Below, piece after piece: positions 8,101-17,116 of a DNA stretch of 40,127 bases. Below the pieces are notes generated by a model. The model ran no database searches. It was not told the DNA's origin and was given only the letters and a program-made list of their open reading frames with translations. The translations under genes and the position numbers were made by a program. Origin of the DNA: Cyanobacteria bacterium SZAS LIN-3. Lineage in GTDB: Bacteria; Cyanobacteriota; Vampirovibrionia; Obscuribacterales; Obscuribacteraceae. Location: the NCBI GenBank assembly GCA_018266215.1, contig JAFEAV010000057.1, positions 1 through 40,127 on the forward strand. The letters run 5' to 3'. Numbering within the stretch: position 1 is the stretch's first letter; the number at the start of each line of letters is the position of its first letter.

Positions 8101-11100
8101 AGAACCAGTATTCGCACTCACCGCAAAAAGTTATATGCGCCCAGAGCAGCGGTTCGGCCTTTTTACCGAACTCAACCGCAGCCTGGAAGTTGCCGCAAAT
8201 ATAGTTAGTCTGCAGGACAACAACAAAAAACAGACCGGCAAGAAGAGTGTTATTTTCTTGCAAATTCCGGCCGTATTCGGCCTCCCTATCGGCCAGTTCC
8301 GATTCGCTAAATTGACCCGGCTCGGCCTTCAGTCGCTGGGACGTGCAATCGAACAGACGCAGCACCTCAAGGGGACTGCTCGCACCCTTAGCAATCTGGC
8401 TCATATTCGCCTCAATATCAGCCATGAGCTCGGGGATAGGAGTGCCGAGAAAATACGAATTAACAGTCAGATGGCCACCGCATAATTCGGCAAAATAGAC
8501 GTCTCTAGTTTTTCGCGCCGTCTCACGGGCCGCAGTCAATTTCTCCTGGGTCACCTTGATGTCCTGCGTCCAGAAGGCAGTCAAACTGGCGAGGAACTCC
8601 GCTCGGGGGAGATACCCATCCAGACCGCGTTCTTTAACGAGCCTGCGGCAGAGATCATCAAAAGCCCTGGCCTCTTCAAAGCGACCGAAGACCCGCGGAA
8701 GGATCAAACTGAACTGAGCAAAACCAACCACGGAAGCATTACAGAGTCCGTACTGCAGACTTATGTTGACTATTTTGTAACCAACCCAGAAAAATAGATT
8801 ACGGTCAAGGATCATGCTTGAGCTGTACAGCGACTGCAAGATATCCATCGCAGCAAGCATGTCCGGCTGCGTGAGAAGCGGAAGCTCGTGCAGGGAATCA
8901 ATTGACCGGTCACCAATCTTGGCCCAGATAGCTTCATATTCGAGCATCACTTCTTCGCGTTCGGGATGAAGACTGGCTGTAATACCCAGCAGTTCAAGCC
9001 CTCGAAGGGCGTGCCCGGCCGACGCCACCAGATCCCCCGCGCACACGGCCAGTTCGGCCAGCAGACGGTAGACAACAGCTCTTTCTCGATGCCCTTCGCT
9101 GGACGCCAACAATTTTTGACACTGGTCGGCAGATTCCGTCAGACTGCCGCTCAACCAGAGGCATTCAGCCAGAGCAAGTTTCAAGTCAAAGACCAGCGCA
9201 CTCCGGTCGGCAGCTTCAGAAGAATCCAGCAGCGACAGGCCGGCATGCAAATATTGCATAGCCGAGATATAAGCAGTATTTCTAATGGCTTTGCTGCCGG
9301 CCCGCAAATTCAAACGGGCCAGCTCGACTTTTTCCGCGGCACTTTCAATCAAAGAAGAACCTAGATTCCATTGACTGACTATCTCAAAAAGATCGGCCTC
9401 AATAGATTGCTCGGTGCTCTGATTGATGAGGATTCTTCCTATGCGCAAATGCTCCGAAATTCTGTTTGCAGGCGGTATGAGAGCATAAGCGGCTTGCTGA
9501 ATGCGATCATGCAAAAATTTGTAGTGCTCGGATCTGGTGGAAATCAGACCGGCATTTACAGCTTCCTGCAGATCAGATTCGACTTCATCTTCAGTCTTGG
9601 CACTCAATAGCGACAGCAGCCCAAGGCTGCCGCTATTACCGAGGCAGGCCGCCGTCTCAAGCAGCGATCGGCTAGAGTCCGGCAGCTTCATCAATCGCTT
9701 GAGCAAAAGCTCAACGATATTATCGGAATAATTGCGCCCTTTGATCGCGTCCAGATCATAGGTCCAGCAGCTCTTATCCTGATCAAATTGAAGCAGTTGC
9801 TCGGCAAAAAGTATCTGCAAAAATTGGATGACAAAAAAAGGATTACCCAGAGTTTTCTCAAAGATCAAATCAGTTAGCGAGTGCGTCATACTCTCATCCG
9901 AGCGCAAAATATCCGATACAAGCAGGTTTAAATCTTTACGCTTGAGCGGCCGCAAAACAATGTGCTCGACCTGGCCGACATTGTCTCCCGACGTCGGCAT
10001 GATCGCTCGAAGCAAATCTTCATGCTTGACCTCATTATCACGGTAAGCCCCTATCAACAAGAGATTGAGTCCCTGGGAATCACTCAACAAGCCGTGCAAG
10101 ATCTGCAGGCTATCGCTGTCAGCCCACTGTAAATCATCCAGAAAAAGAACCAGTGGATGCGAACTCTGCGCAAAAACCTTGATAAATTGCTTAATGGCCG
10201 CTTGAAACCTGATGCGCTCGTCAGCGGCTCCCACGGGAGCGCTATATGGAAGGGTACCGGTAAGAAGTTCAATCTGCGGCAACAAACGCGCAACAAGAGC
10301 AAGTCCAGGACCCACCTCTTGAATCAGTTTATTTTTCCAGTAGATTGTCTCTTCCTCGGACTCCGTCAGAAGATATTGCACGAGTTCCTGAAAGGCCTGG
10401 GCCAGGGTCGAATACGGAATGTCTCGCTTCAACTGGTCAAACTTTCCGGCCAGGCAAAAGCCTCGTTCTCGCACCAGCGGCTCATAGAGACTGCGCACCA
10501 GAGAGGTCTTGCCGACGCCCGAATATCCGCTCACCAGCACGAGCCGGGCATGACCATCCTCCATCATTTTTGTATATGCGTGGGCCAGCCTCCTGGTCTC
10601 CTTTTCTCTGCCATACAATTTGCCGTTTGTTGCCAGACCCTTAGGCAGATCCTGCGTCCCGAGACTGAAGTCTGAAGTATCTTCATCGTGCTTCTCAATT
10701 TGTAAAAGATCGTGAACGAGGCCAACAGCGCTGTTGTAACGTTCTTCAGGGGACTTAGCCAGAAGTTTGAGGACCAGCTGCGACAGAGATACCGGAATTG
10801 CGGCATTCAGGTCCTTTGGAGGCCGAGGAGTCAGAGTCAGGTGAGCATGCAATATAGCCAGGGCATCTTCATGCAAAAAGGGGGTCTTACCCGTTAAAAG
10901 TTCGTAGAAGATCACACCCAGACTGTACAAATCCGAACGGTAGTCTACCGGGCAGTTCATGCGTCCCGTCTGCTCGGGCGAAATATAAAGCAGATCACCC
11001 TCGGGTCTCATCGGCCTTATCAGAGAAACGGTACTCTGCCCCACCCTTGACAGGTCCGCAGCGGCACCGAAATCGACTATGGTCGGTTCGTTGAAATTGG

Positions 11101-11581
11101 AATCCAGAACGATGTTTCCGGGATTGAGATTGAGATGCACTATGCCGCGATCATGCAGCGCGGCTACGGCACGAGCCAGCCGCAAAGCCAATGGCAGAAA
11201 GCGATTCAAGGACAGCGGAGAAGATTCAATCAGGTCCGCGAGAGTGTTTGGGCCGCGGTAGTCCATACACAACAAAGGATTACGGCCATTGAGCTCAAGC
11301 GACCGAACCTTAACCACACCCGGAAGGCTAAGGCCATCAAGGAGTTTGAACTCATGCCGCAACTTCTCAAAGGCGGGCGACTCGTGACTGTCTCGCAGCA
11401 AGCCTTTGAAGACGACCAGAGAATCGTCAGCGGGATCAACAGCAGTGTAAAGAACATGCGTCCGCCCGGTATGCAAATGACGAATGTCCCTGAAATTGGT
11501 ATCCCTGGATAGCAGTTCGGTTATTTGTATTGGCCCCACCTCTATCACCGCCAGAGAACAATCAAGCCTGCGACCGAGCAC
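5117..11581 (-). CDS. Giant hybrid sensor: kinase-like/AAA/GAF/histidine kinase/receivers/Hpt
   Basis: The product is 2154 residues. Domains in order: a Ser/Thr-kinase fold (about 35-297; Lys59, DFG 170-172, SPE 201-203); an AAA/PknK-type ATPase (about 320-620; Walker A GYSGVGKTS at 352-360, Walker B LVLFLDDLQWAD around 477-488); a long helical TPR-like region (about 690-1290); GAF (about 1310-1475); HisKA with His1525 in SHEIRTP; HATPase (N box near 1640, GGTGLGL near 1704); a degenerate receiver (about 1755-1880); an intact receiver with Asp1952 in LMDCQMPEMDG; and Hpt with His2100 in TAHRLKG. It therefore encodes a full His-Asp-His relay without an output domain. The kinase loop reads HLNLNPGN instead of HRDxKPxN, lacking the catalytic Asp. 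The start is GTG at 11581; in-frame GTGs around residues 12-15 are alternatives and none has a strong ribosome site. Such hybrids are common in cyanobacteria. The input signal is unknown. Confidence 0.93.
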   Translation of the reverse strand: MLGRRLDCSLAVIEVGPIQITELLSRDTNFRDIRHLHTGRTHVLYTAVDPADDSLVVFKGLLRDSHESPAFEKLRHEFKLLDGLSLPGVVKVRSLELNGRNPLLCMDYRGPNTLADLIESSPLSLNRFLPLALRLARAVAALHDRGIVHLNLNPGNIVLDSNFNEPTIVDFGAAADLSRVGQSTVSLIRPMRPEGDLLYISPEQTGRMNCPVDYRSDLYSLGVIFYELLTGKTPFLHEDALAILHAHLTLTPRPPKDLNAAIPVSLSQLVLKLLAKSPEERYNSAVGLVHDLLQIEKHDEDTSDFSLGTQDLPKGLATNGKLYGREKETRRLAHAYTKMMEDGHARLVLVSGYSGVGKTSLVRSLYEPLVRERGFCLAGKFDQLKRDIPYSTLAQAFQELVQYLLTESEEETIYWKNKLIQEVGPGLALVARLLPQIELLTGTLPYSAPVGAADERIRFQAAIKQFIKVFAQSSHPLVLFLDDLQWADSDSLQILHGLLSDSQGLNLLLIGAYRDNEVKHEDLLRAIMPTSGDNVGQVEHIVLRPLKRKDLNLLVSDILRSDESMTHSLTDLIFEKTLGNPFFVIQFLQILFAEQLLQFDQDKSCWTYDLDAIKGRNYSDNIVELLLKRLMKLPDSSRSLLETAACLGNSGSLGLLSLLSAKTEDEVESDLQEAVNAGLISTRSEHYKFLHDRIQQAAYALIPPANRISEHLRIGRILINQSTEQSIEADLFEIVSQWNLGSSLIESAAEKVELARLNLRAGSKAIRNTAYISAMQYLHAGLSLLDSSEAADRSALVFDLKLALAECLWLSGSLTESADQCQKLLASSEGHRERAVVYRLLAELAVCAGDLVASAGHALRGLELLGITASLHPEREEVMLEYEAIWAKIGDRSIDSLHELPLLTQPDMLAAMDILQSLYSSSMILDRNLFFWVGYKIVNISLQYGLCNASVVGFAQFSLILPRVFGRFEEARAFDDLCRRLVKERGLDGYLPRAEFLASLTAFWTQDIKVTQEKLTAARETARKTRDVYFAELCGGHLTVNSYFLGTPIPELMADIEANMSQIAKGASSPLEVLRLFDCTSQRLKAEPGQFSESELADREAEYGRNLQENNTLLAGLFFVVVLQTNYICGNFQAAVEFGKKAEPLLWAHITFCGECEYWFYYALALASDFDRISDDPTLLQEYLETIERHVGQLKEWSGYLPSFFYKRYALVAAEFARLKGEELEAQRLYEEAVTAARKGGYLHIEAIALELAGRYFLQRGYGTAGDAYLREARECYARWGADGKAAQLAKLSGDHREPRVKPQQLDMMTLLKAAQAISKEIALDKLMQTLMLVVLEAAGAQTSVLLLQIDDEFVICAQGHSQPSGLEQSDAVPVGVDLRRLKADDLEILPQTVINYVRRTQETVVIAEASRDNVFGKDPHFAFAGTRSALCLPIIKQNKTIAMLYLENNLAPRVFTPDRIDLLQLLSSQIVTSLENVMLFESLRALNLELEERVNARTVELGAAKEAAEAANRAKSEFVANLSHEIRTPMNAVIGMSDLLGRGDLKKEQRDLVFNIQNSAECLLGLINDILDFSKIEAGKLELSCDEFSLPLLVENSIELVAENARKQGISLTSLVPLELPEFLIGDSIKIRQILLNLLSNATKFTRFGEVALKVSAEIHGRKAMVHFAVVDTGIGLSEGAMARLFQPFSQADSSITRKFGGTGLGLSISKRLAELMGGTITVSSKEGYGSTFTLSIPLVVPSTPDKAARVPPLLRNTRILIVSGPSSAGEIISTYTRYWGVRTFTVDSVTDAIVHLRRAMVDDNMFDWVVIDENEREQLIKLADRIESELAGCRTKMILSGIESLAESESALASDSRRTYLPKPFSANQLYNVLISDVKDFCARSDFSAAKPVLKLTERLRVLVAEDQAVNQKLALLQLRELECDAVAVNNGREAVEALEREHFDLVLMDCQMPEMDGFQATRAIRKSEPSDRHVPIIAMTAQAMAGDREDCLDAGMDDYISKPVTLKKLSEALQRVIQGSPVSTAKPKGRPLVEFSSDSIFDREQYRSKMAEWSQSLDFDSATELMESCIDGIRVVLQELEKDVAAGDLTVCRATAHRLKGLCLHLYGDETTNVSILIEDALLRGDWDSATANISRLKAGFNEFCEWRRKG

Positions 11582-11790
11582 AAGGCCATGACGTAGGATA
11601 CCAATTTAATGATGGCACGTCTTCAAAACCCTGACATCCCCCATCCGGTGGCGTCAATCAGTGGCGCAAATAGATCTGCCACTACGCGTGATACTAAAAA
11701 TGGATACAATAGTCCAACAAGCAATCAAAGTTGAGTCACGGTCACGCTTTCATGCTATATTTAGCTGTCAGAGAGTCTCAGGGAACTGAA

Positions 11791-12792
11791 GTGGTGGCGG
11801 CAAGGATTCTTATACCCGTTGACAATCAAGAATGCAGCGAAGCTGCTATTCATTCCGTGCTGGCGCGTGCCTGGGAACCAGACACGGAGTTTTTACTTTG
11901 CAAGGTAGTGGAAGACTTCGGCAATCTTCTTGACCCGGGCCTGGAGTTTCATAAAGAAGTCCTCGAATCCGAGCAAGAGGGCTATAAATATCAGATGAAT
12001 CTCTGGCTGAGCGAGCTTACTGAACGTTTCGCCGAGGTAAATAAAAACGTTTCTTCCAGGCTTGAATTCGGCAACGTTACCAAAAAGATAGGTGAAGTCG
12101 CATACGACTGGCAGGCCGACTACATTGTTATAGGGTCCCATGATCTGGAGCTGGCTAGCCGCTGCGCGCTGGGCAGCGTCGCCTCGGCGGTGCTGAGAGA
12201 CGCGCCATGCTCGATGGAGACTGTTCGTTCAAAGCATCTTAGAGAGCTCTTTCTGAAGAAAGATGTAGTTTCCAGTGAAGAAATCAAATCGATTGTGACA
12301 CTGCCGCCGAAACGTATCTTGATAGCAACTGACCTGTCACCTGAATCCGAGTGCGCAATCAACTGGGTAATGGAACAGCAGTGGCATCCCAGCACCGAAT
12401 TTCGCGTAGTAACGGTAGCGGCAGCAGCCCACCAGGATATCCGCACCAACTGGTTTAGCTCAGGATCGCTATTTATAAAAGAGGCGCAACATCTGCGCGA
12501 AATTGCCGCGCAACTGAAAGTGCAGGCCCAGGATGTGGCAAAAAAATACGGCTACAACATGGTTGAAGCCGACGTTATTACAGAAGTTTCGCCGGTCGAT
12601 GCCCTGGTTAAATTGGCCAACGAATGGGAATCGGAACTTGTCGTAACCGGTGCTCGCGGAGCAAATCGTCACCCTGATGCACGCGCCGGCTCAACCTGCG
12701 TCAATGTACTGGACAGGCTGCATTGTTCGATGATTGCAATTCAAAATGACGCGCCGAGACAGGTAAAATTCAGCTGGTCGAAGGGTCAATAG
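11791..12792 (+). CDS. Tandem-domain universal stress protein
   Basis: Two Usp domains are fused. The first begins ARILIPVDNQECSEAAIHSV and ends near ADYIVIGSHDLELASRCALGSVASAV. The second begins KRILIATDLSPESECAINWV and ends near LVVTGARGANRHPDARAGSTCVNVL. The first has a GS pattern after a degenerate glycine loop; the second keeps GARGANRH but has a modified tail, so nucleotide binding may differ between halves. GTG at 11791 is preferred because AGGGA lies about seven bases upstream. The frame is open back to a TTG at 11731 and includes an ATG at 11752. Its stop overlaps the end of the convergent next gene by seven bases. It is the second Usp gene in the window. Confidence 0.85.
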   Translation: MVAARILIPVDNQECSEAAIHSVLARAWEPDTEFLLCKVVEDFGNLLDPGLEFHKEVLESEQEGYKYQMNLWLSELTERFAEVNKNVSSRLEFGNVTKKIGEVAYDWQADYIVIGSHDLELASRCALGSVASAVLRDAPCSMETVRSKHLRELFLKKDVVSSEEIKSIVTLPPKRILIATDLSPESECAINWVMEQQWHPSTEFRVVTVAAAAHQDIRTNWFSSGSLFIKEAQHLREIAAQLKVQAQDVAKKYGYNMVEADVITEVSPVDALVKLANEWESELVVTGARGANRHPDARAGSTCVNVLDRLHCSMIAIQNDAPRQVKFSWSKGQ

Positions 12793-13154
12793 GTCTTGAC
12801 GTAGTCGCTGACGTTAACATGCTGCGGCACCCCGGCATAAGGATTTTCACCCTGTCGCTCAGCAAAGGTCTCGGACTGGACCTGCTCCGGAGTAGGCCCG
12901 TAGTTGCCGCCATAATATCCGCGCCGGCTCCGACCTCTGCCAAATCCCATCCGGGCTAAAAGACGGGAGCCACCGAAGCCAGCTCCACGGCCGACCGAAA
13001 CGGCGCGGGCTCCACTCGCTGCGACCCTTCCACCTCCGGCATGACCGCCGCTATGACCGCCGTGGCCACCCCGGGCCTGCGCAGGCGGCTGTGCCAGCAC
13101 ACATACTGAAAGAGAAAGCATAGCGGCCACTGACTGCAAATACGATATTTTCAT
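12786..13154 (-). CDS. Small exported Gly/His-rich protein
   Basis: A signal peptide (MKISYLQSVAAMLSLSVCVLA, cleavage near AQA-R) is followed by a low-complexity region of GGHGGHSGGHAGGG type, then Arg/Gly-rich sequence (GFGRGRSRRGYYGGN) and a more ordered tail ending VSDYVKTY. The start at 13154 is favoured because it places the signal peptide at the N-terminus; an upstream in-frame TTG at 13193 would add 13 residues. His/Gly stretches could bind metal, but this is only suggested by composition. The function is unknown. The 3' end overlaps the convergent tandem Usp gene by seven bases. Confidence 0.7.
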   Translation of the reverse strand: MKISYLQSVAAMLSLSVCVLAQPPAQARGGHGGHSGGHAGGGRVAASGARAVSVGRGAGFGGSRLLARMGFGRGRSRRGYYGGNYGPTPEQVQSETFAERQGENPYAGVPQHVNVSDYVKTY

Positions 13155-13242
13155 GGCGCTCACCGCATATTCCCGCCGGGGTATGGATTTCAATGCAGCC
13201 AGAATATGCCCTGGATGTGTTGAATGTGTGAGGATTGGAAAA

Positions 13243-13824
13243 TCAGCTTGCTTCTACTTTAATCCGGGCGGCAACACTCTCCAGGCAGCGCTCAGTTTCG
13301 AGCAGCCTTTCGTTATCTTTGCCCCAGCGTTCGGCTTCAGTTTTAGCCAGCAGCAGATGATGCTGAGCCAGGGTATAGTCGCCGTCTCGCATGGCCACAT
13401 CGGCAACACACATGTGATTGATCCAGAGCTTCTCAGAACTAATCTGTTCACTGTAATCTAATCTTGGATTTCCCATCGTATCTATTGGTCGGGCAGCACT
13501 GTCGGGGTCGAGCATCTGATTCCATTGCTCGTCGTTTTTCCCCAGAGTCTGGCTTTCGTGCTGCGGAATGGGATCGCCGCGCAAAACGGCATAGGGCGAT
13601 TCGCCCTCATAGTAATAGTTCCAGTATTTAGCACCATGGTGCTCCGCGGCATGCGTGTGTTCGCTGCCGGTTTCCTGATGCGCCATGCTGAGAAAGTCGG
13701 GGTGCCCGTGAGTCTCACGCCTCGAACCAGTTTCGATCATCGTCTTGAGGCGATCTTTCTCAGAGCTGTGAAAGATGTTCTCCGCAATCATGCGTATGAA
13801 ACTGTTCTTTCCCTTCCTGGCCAT
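13243..13824 (-). CDS. Unknown soluble protein, helical C-terminus
   Basis: This is a 193-residue product with no signal peptide or membrane segment. The middle is rich in His, Gly, Asp and Pro (for example HTHAAEHHGAKYWNYYYEGES). The C-terminal third (about 140-190) has a helix pair resembling a single TPR-like unit (ADVAMRDGDYTLAQHHLLLA then AERWGKDNERLLETERCL). The ATG at 13824 has a good AAGGGGA ribosome site. It may be co-transcribed with the small exported protein downstream, about 90 bases away. I do not recognise a family. Confidence 0.7.
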   Translation of the reverse strand: MARKGKNSFIRMIAENIFHSSEKDRLKTMIETGSRRETHGHPDFLSMAHQETGSEHTHAAEHHGAKYWNYYYEGESPYAVLRGDPIPQHESQTLGKNDEQWNQMLDPDSAARPIDTMGNPRLDYSEQISSEKLWINHMCVADVAMRDGDYTLAQHHLLLAKTEAERWGKDNERLLETERCLESVAARIKVEAS

Positions 13825-14032
13825 GATCTGTCCCCTTTTCTTGTTAAGACTCTATGCGGCCATCACAATATTAGATACAGAAAGGATAATTTTCATCCTC
13901 CTTTGGAATGATCAACGCGGCGGGGCCAGGGCAGCCCGCCTGCAGCCATCCAAATTGAACACCGTCAGACAGCTGTCCGTAGATACAACCAGCAGAAGAC
14001 TATTGGCCTTAACCGAGTCTGTTATCGTAGAT

Positions 14033-16132
14033 ATGTGCCTTCTTATTTCTAATTGCCCTTCCTTAAGACCTGTGGATCAGCAAGACTCAAAAATACTATC
14101 GGAACAGACCAGGGAACGGAAGCCGAAGGCTTTTTTGGCACTGGCATTGCTATTGCTTGTAATTGGCCTGGCCCTGGGCAGCGACCAGCTGGGCCTCAAA
14201 AGGCAGATACAGGAATTAAACGCCTGGCTAAATCCAGCACACCTCCAGTCCATGGAAATAATGCGGGCGACCTTCAACAGAAGTCTCAGCGACTTCGAAA
14301 ACGCCAGGTCGAACAGGAGCGCGGACCCAACGACATACTGTCGCAAGGTCATTGAGTTGGCGGGTGGCTATCGGATGATGAAAGATAATTCCAGAGCCGA
14401 CGAACTGTTTGAAGAGGCATTCGATCTATTCACCAAGTCGCCAGCCCTGGAACAGGACGCCCCCGAGCTTTATTCCGCGATTGGTAGATACGCTGCCGAT
14501 TATTCCAAGCCAGAGGATTTTGATTCGCGATTCACCCAGCTCATGCAGTCCAGCGAGCGCAACAAGATTGCCCCTGCGAACGAACTGGATTCCACAATCA
14601 ACGACATCCTCACTGCGCATAGCAACGCCTTAAGGTCAAAGTGGAGTTCCATGGAAGAATGGCGAAAAGTCATCGACACTCGTGCCTCAGTGCGGGGCGA
14701 CAATGATCCAAGCCTGACTATGCCCTTGATTTACTACGCTGAAGCCTGCGAAATCGCAAACGATTTAAACGAGGCCGAAAAAGCGCGAATCCGAGCCGTT
14801 TCTCTCGAGCCCGACACCGACACCTCAAGCCGCATAACTTGGCAGATAGACCTGGCAATGTTCTATTTGCGTCACGGCATGAGGCAAAAAGCAGACAACG
14901 CCTGGCATCAAGCCGAACAAATGGCTCACGGCCTTATAAACGACAACTCAGCCAGCGGATTTCTGGGCCTTGCGGACGACTACAAAAGAATGGGACTTAA
15001 TAATGATAGAGAGAAAATCATTACCACCCTGCTCGCCCTGGGCGGAAACTGCGTAGTGAAGGTATTCGACCCCAGTATTGAAGAACTGGTTAGTGGCTAC
15101 ATCACCTCAGGCTCTCTTGCAAAAGCAGAGAACTTGCTGAGGAGGCGGGTAGAAGCCTCCTCAACATGCACTGCCGACGCCAACAGTAATGAGTGGCGTA
15201 TAAAGCTTTCAGATCTATACCTGGCCATGGGTCGCACAGACGAATCCAATAAACTCTACCAAAAGGTCCTGGCGGTCGAAGCACTGGCCGGTCACTCGAC
15301 CGAGACAATACGCAAGAATCGCGCGGATCTCCTGACTCGACTCGGGCAGACGAAAGAATCAAATGCCATAAAGGGAAAACTTCAAGTACAGGCGCCCGCT
15401 ACCGGTCCGATCAAGATTGAATACGGCCTTCTTGCTCGGGAGGAGATCCGCCTTGGAACAGATGTGCAAATCAACTCGTATAATTCAGCGGAACAGCCGG
15501 GAATAGGCCCCGCACTAATGGGTCCCGGGCATACCGAAGCGAGCATCTGCTGCCTGGGTACTACTCATCACGATGGAGACTTACGATTCAGCGGCACCAT
15601 CTACGGTAAGGTCCTGCCCGCGATGCAGGAAAATCAGACCAATCCTGTATATCCATGTCGACTGAGGCCAGCACCAAATCTAGTTACACCTTTCCCTAAA
15701 TGCCTGAAAGCTCCTGTAGACGGCACTATCAAATGGCCACCGCAATACGGTCAATCAGGCGGGGGCGGTGCGCAGCAGCTACAAGCAGGCGACTACGTAT
15801 CCAGTCAGATTCCGCCGCTTTCATACGGGTCGATGGTTCAAGGGCGCACACGATTTTTCATTGAGGACAAGGGCGACAACTCCCAGGCTCTCGAAGTTCG
15901 CCCCATCGGCATCGGCAACTATCGGCCCGTCGATTTCCAAATATGGTACAGCGGCAGTCGTAAACTGCGACTAAACAACATACAGGCACTAGTATACGCT
16001 CCCAATGCTAGTGTTGAAATCCCCTTACATTGCTCGTTCGCAGGAGCAATCGTGGCCAATCGTATTGTAGCCATCGGCAGAAATCACATTTCATTTGATA
16101 CCAGTCTGCGTGACGTAGAATTTTCAGAATAG
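14033..16132 (+). CDS. Membrane-anchored TPR protein with DUF7305-like C-terminal domain
   Basis: From ATG 14033 the product is 699 residues: a short cytoplasmic tail, one transmembrane segment (about 33-49, FLALALLLLVIGLALG), a long helical region with TPR-like repeats (about 60-450), and a C-terminal beta-rich domain (about 457-699). The end of that domain has the pattern NIQALVYAPNASVEI, then CSFAGAIVANRIVAIGRNHISFDTSLRD. This resembles DUF7305-type beta-solenoid modules found in pilin-like and surface proteins. The frame stays open upstream to 13775, but that part is antisense to the divergent gene and is probably not translated. A GTG at 14072 is another possible start. The topology places the TPR and beta domains outside the cytoplasm. 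Function is unknown; it is likely a surface or envelope assembly factor. Confidence 0.75.
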   Translation: MCLLISNCPSLRPVDQQDSKILSEQTRERKPKAFLALALLLLVIGLALGSDQLGLKRQIQELNAWLNPAHLQSMEIMRATFNRSLSDFENARSNRSADPTTYCRKVIELAGGYRMMKDNSRADELFEEAFDLFTKSPALEQDAPELYSAIGRYAADYSKPEDFDSRFTQLMQSSERNKIAPANELDSTINDILTAHSNALRSKWSSMEEWRKVIDTRASVRGDNDPSLTMPLIYYAEACEIANDLNEAEKARIRAVSLEPDTDTSSRITWQIDLAMFYLRHGMRQKADNAWHQAEQMAHGLINDNSASGFLGLADDYKRMGLNNDREKIITTLLALGGNCVVKVFDPSIEELVSGYITSGSLAKAENLLRRRVEASSTCTADANSNEWRIKLSDLYLAMGRTDESNKLYQKVLAVEALAGHSTETIRKNRADLLTRLGQTKESNAIKGKLQVQAPATGPIKIEYGLLAREEIRLGTDVQINSYNSAEQPGIGPALMGPGHTEASICCLGTTHHDGDLRFSGTIYGKVLPAMQENQTNPVYPCRLRPAPNLVTPFPKCLKAPVDGTIKWPPQYGQSGGGGAQQLQAGDYVSSQIPPLSYGSMVQGRTRFFIEDKGDNSQALEVRPIGIGNYRPVDFQIWYSGSRKLRLNNIQALVYAPNASVEIPLHCSFAGAIVANRIVAIGRNHISFDTSLRDVEFSE

Positions 16133-16144
16133 TATCGTTTGCAG

Positions 16145-17116
16145 TTAAGCAGACTTACTCTTTAAAACAAAAACCAGCGAGATCATTATTACCGCGCAGC
16201 CGACGAGGGACTGCATGGGGAGGTTTTCGTTGAAGATTGCCGCCGCAAGCACAGCCGCAAAAACCGGCTCAAGCAGAGTGGAGAGCGCCACAGTGGTGGA
16301 GGAAAACCAGCGCAAGGAAGCATTGATGCCGGTATGTCCCAGCATTTGCGATATGACGGCCATGGCGATGATGCCGCCCCACGATATGGGGTCAGCCTGG
16401 GGAAAAGGCTCATGCACCACAGGCATCATCACCAGTAGTATCAAGGCCGCCCATGAATAAGTCCGACCGACGATCATCACTGTGGGATAGCTACTTGTGA
16501 CAGGCCTGACCGCAATCAGATAGCCGGCCATGGCGACGGCACCCACAAGAGCAAGCCCCGCTCCGAGGAGGGCCTGCCCACTGCTGCTGCCCACTCCCCC
16601 CGAGGCCGTGCTGACCAGCGCCGTGCCGACAGCACTGGCAAGAAGAGCAAGCCAGAAGCCCGCGGACTTCCTTTGCTTTAGAAATACTATGTCGTAGATC
16701 GTCGTCCAGAGCGGTGTAGTGCAAACCAGCAAGGTCGAAACAGCCACCGAGGTGTACTGCAAGGAGGCAATCCAGGTGGTGAAATGCAGGGCCAGAGCCA
16801 GACCAGCCGAAGCCAGCACAAGCTCGTCGTGGAGGGCAATCGTCCGGTCCTTGCCGATACGACGACTGAGAAAAAGCATCGGCAAGGCGGCAATACTCAG
16901 TCTGAGCGTTGCCACACCAATCGGGCCGGTACCATGGAGGGCGTAGCGAGCAAAGATGGCGGCGGCACCAATAGCCAACTGGGCGGCGAAAAGCATCGCA
17001 TATGACCGCGCAGGAATGGCGACCGGCAATTTAGCAGCCGGTGCAGTTAACGGGACCGGAGGCTGTTCAAAAGCCACTCCAGTCGATTTCCCGCCTGACG
17101 CTCCGCCCGCACTCAT
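16145..17116 (-). CDS. EamA/DMT-family transporter
   Basis: This is a 323-residue integral membrane protein with about ten hydrophobic helices in two EamA halves. The first half includes IGVATLRLSIAALPMLFL and TTPLWTTIYDIVFLKQRKSA; the second ends with STLLEPVFAAVLAAAIFNEN, the usual signature before the last helices. The family exports or imports small metabolites such as amino acids, nucleosides or drugs; the substrate is not predictable. ATG 17116 is chosen because AGAGGAG lies seven bases upstream, over an upstream in-frame Met at 17143. The 40-residue N-terminal tail rich in Gly, Ser and Pro is unusual for the family. It converges with the TPR-DUF7305 gene. Confidence 0.88.
   Translation of the reverse strand: MSAGGASGGKSTGVAFEQPPVPLTAPAAKLPVAIPARSYAMLFAAQLAIGAAAIFARYALHGTGPIGVATLRLSIAALPMLFLSRRIGKDRTIALHDELVLASAGLALALHFTTWIASLQYTSVAVSTLLVCTTPLWTTIYDIVFLKQRKSAGFWLALLASAVGTALVSTASGGVGSSSGQALLGAGLALVGAVAMAGYLIAVRPVTSSYPTVMIVGRTYSWAALILLVMMPVVHEPFPQADPISWGGIIAMAVISQMLGHTGINASLRWFSSTTVALSTLLEPVFAAVLAAAIFNENLPMQSLVGCAVIMISLVFVLKSKSA

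Noticed and set aside
5289..11512. Plus-strand open frames across the giant sensor gene
   Set aside because: They are shadows of a single continuous minus-strand frame with intact domain motifs.
13775..14032. N-terminal extension of the TPR-DUF7305 gene (86 extra codons)
   Set aside because: It lies opposite the 5' end and promoter of the divergent 13243-13824 gene, has no ribosome site, and its hydrophobic start is the antisense of coding sequence.
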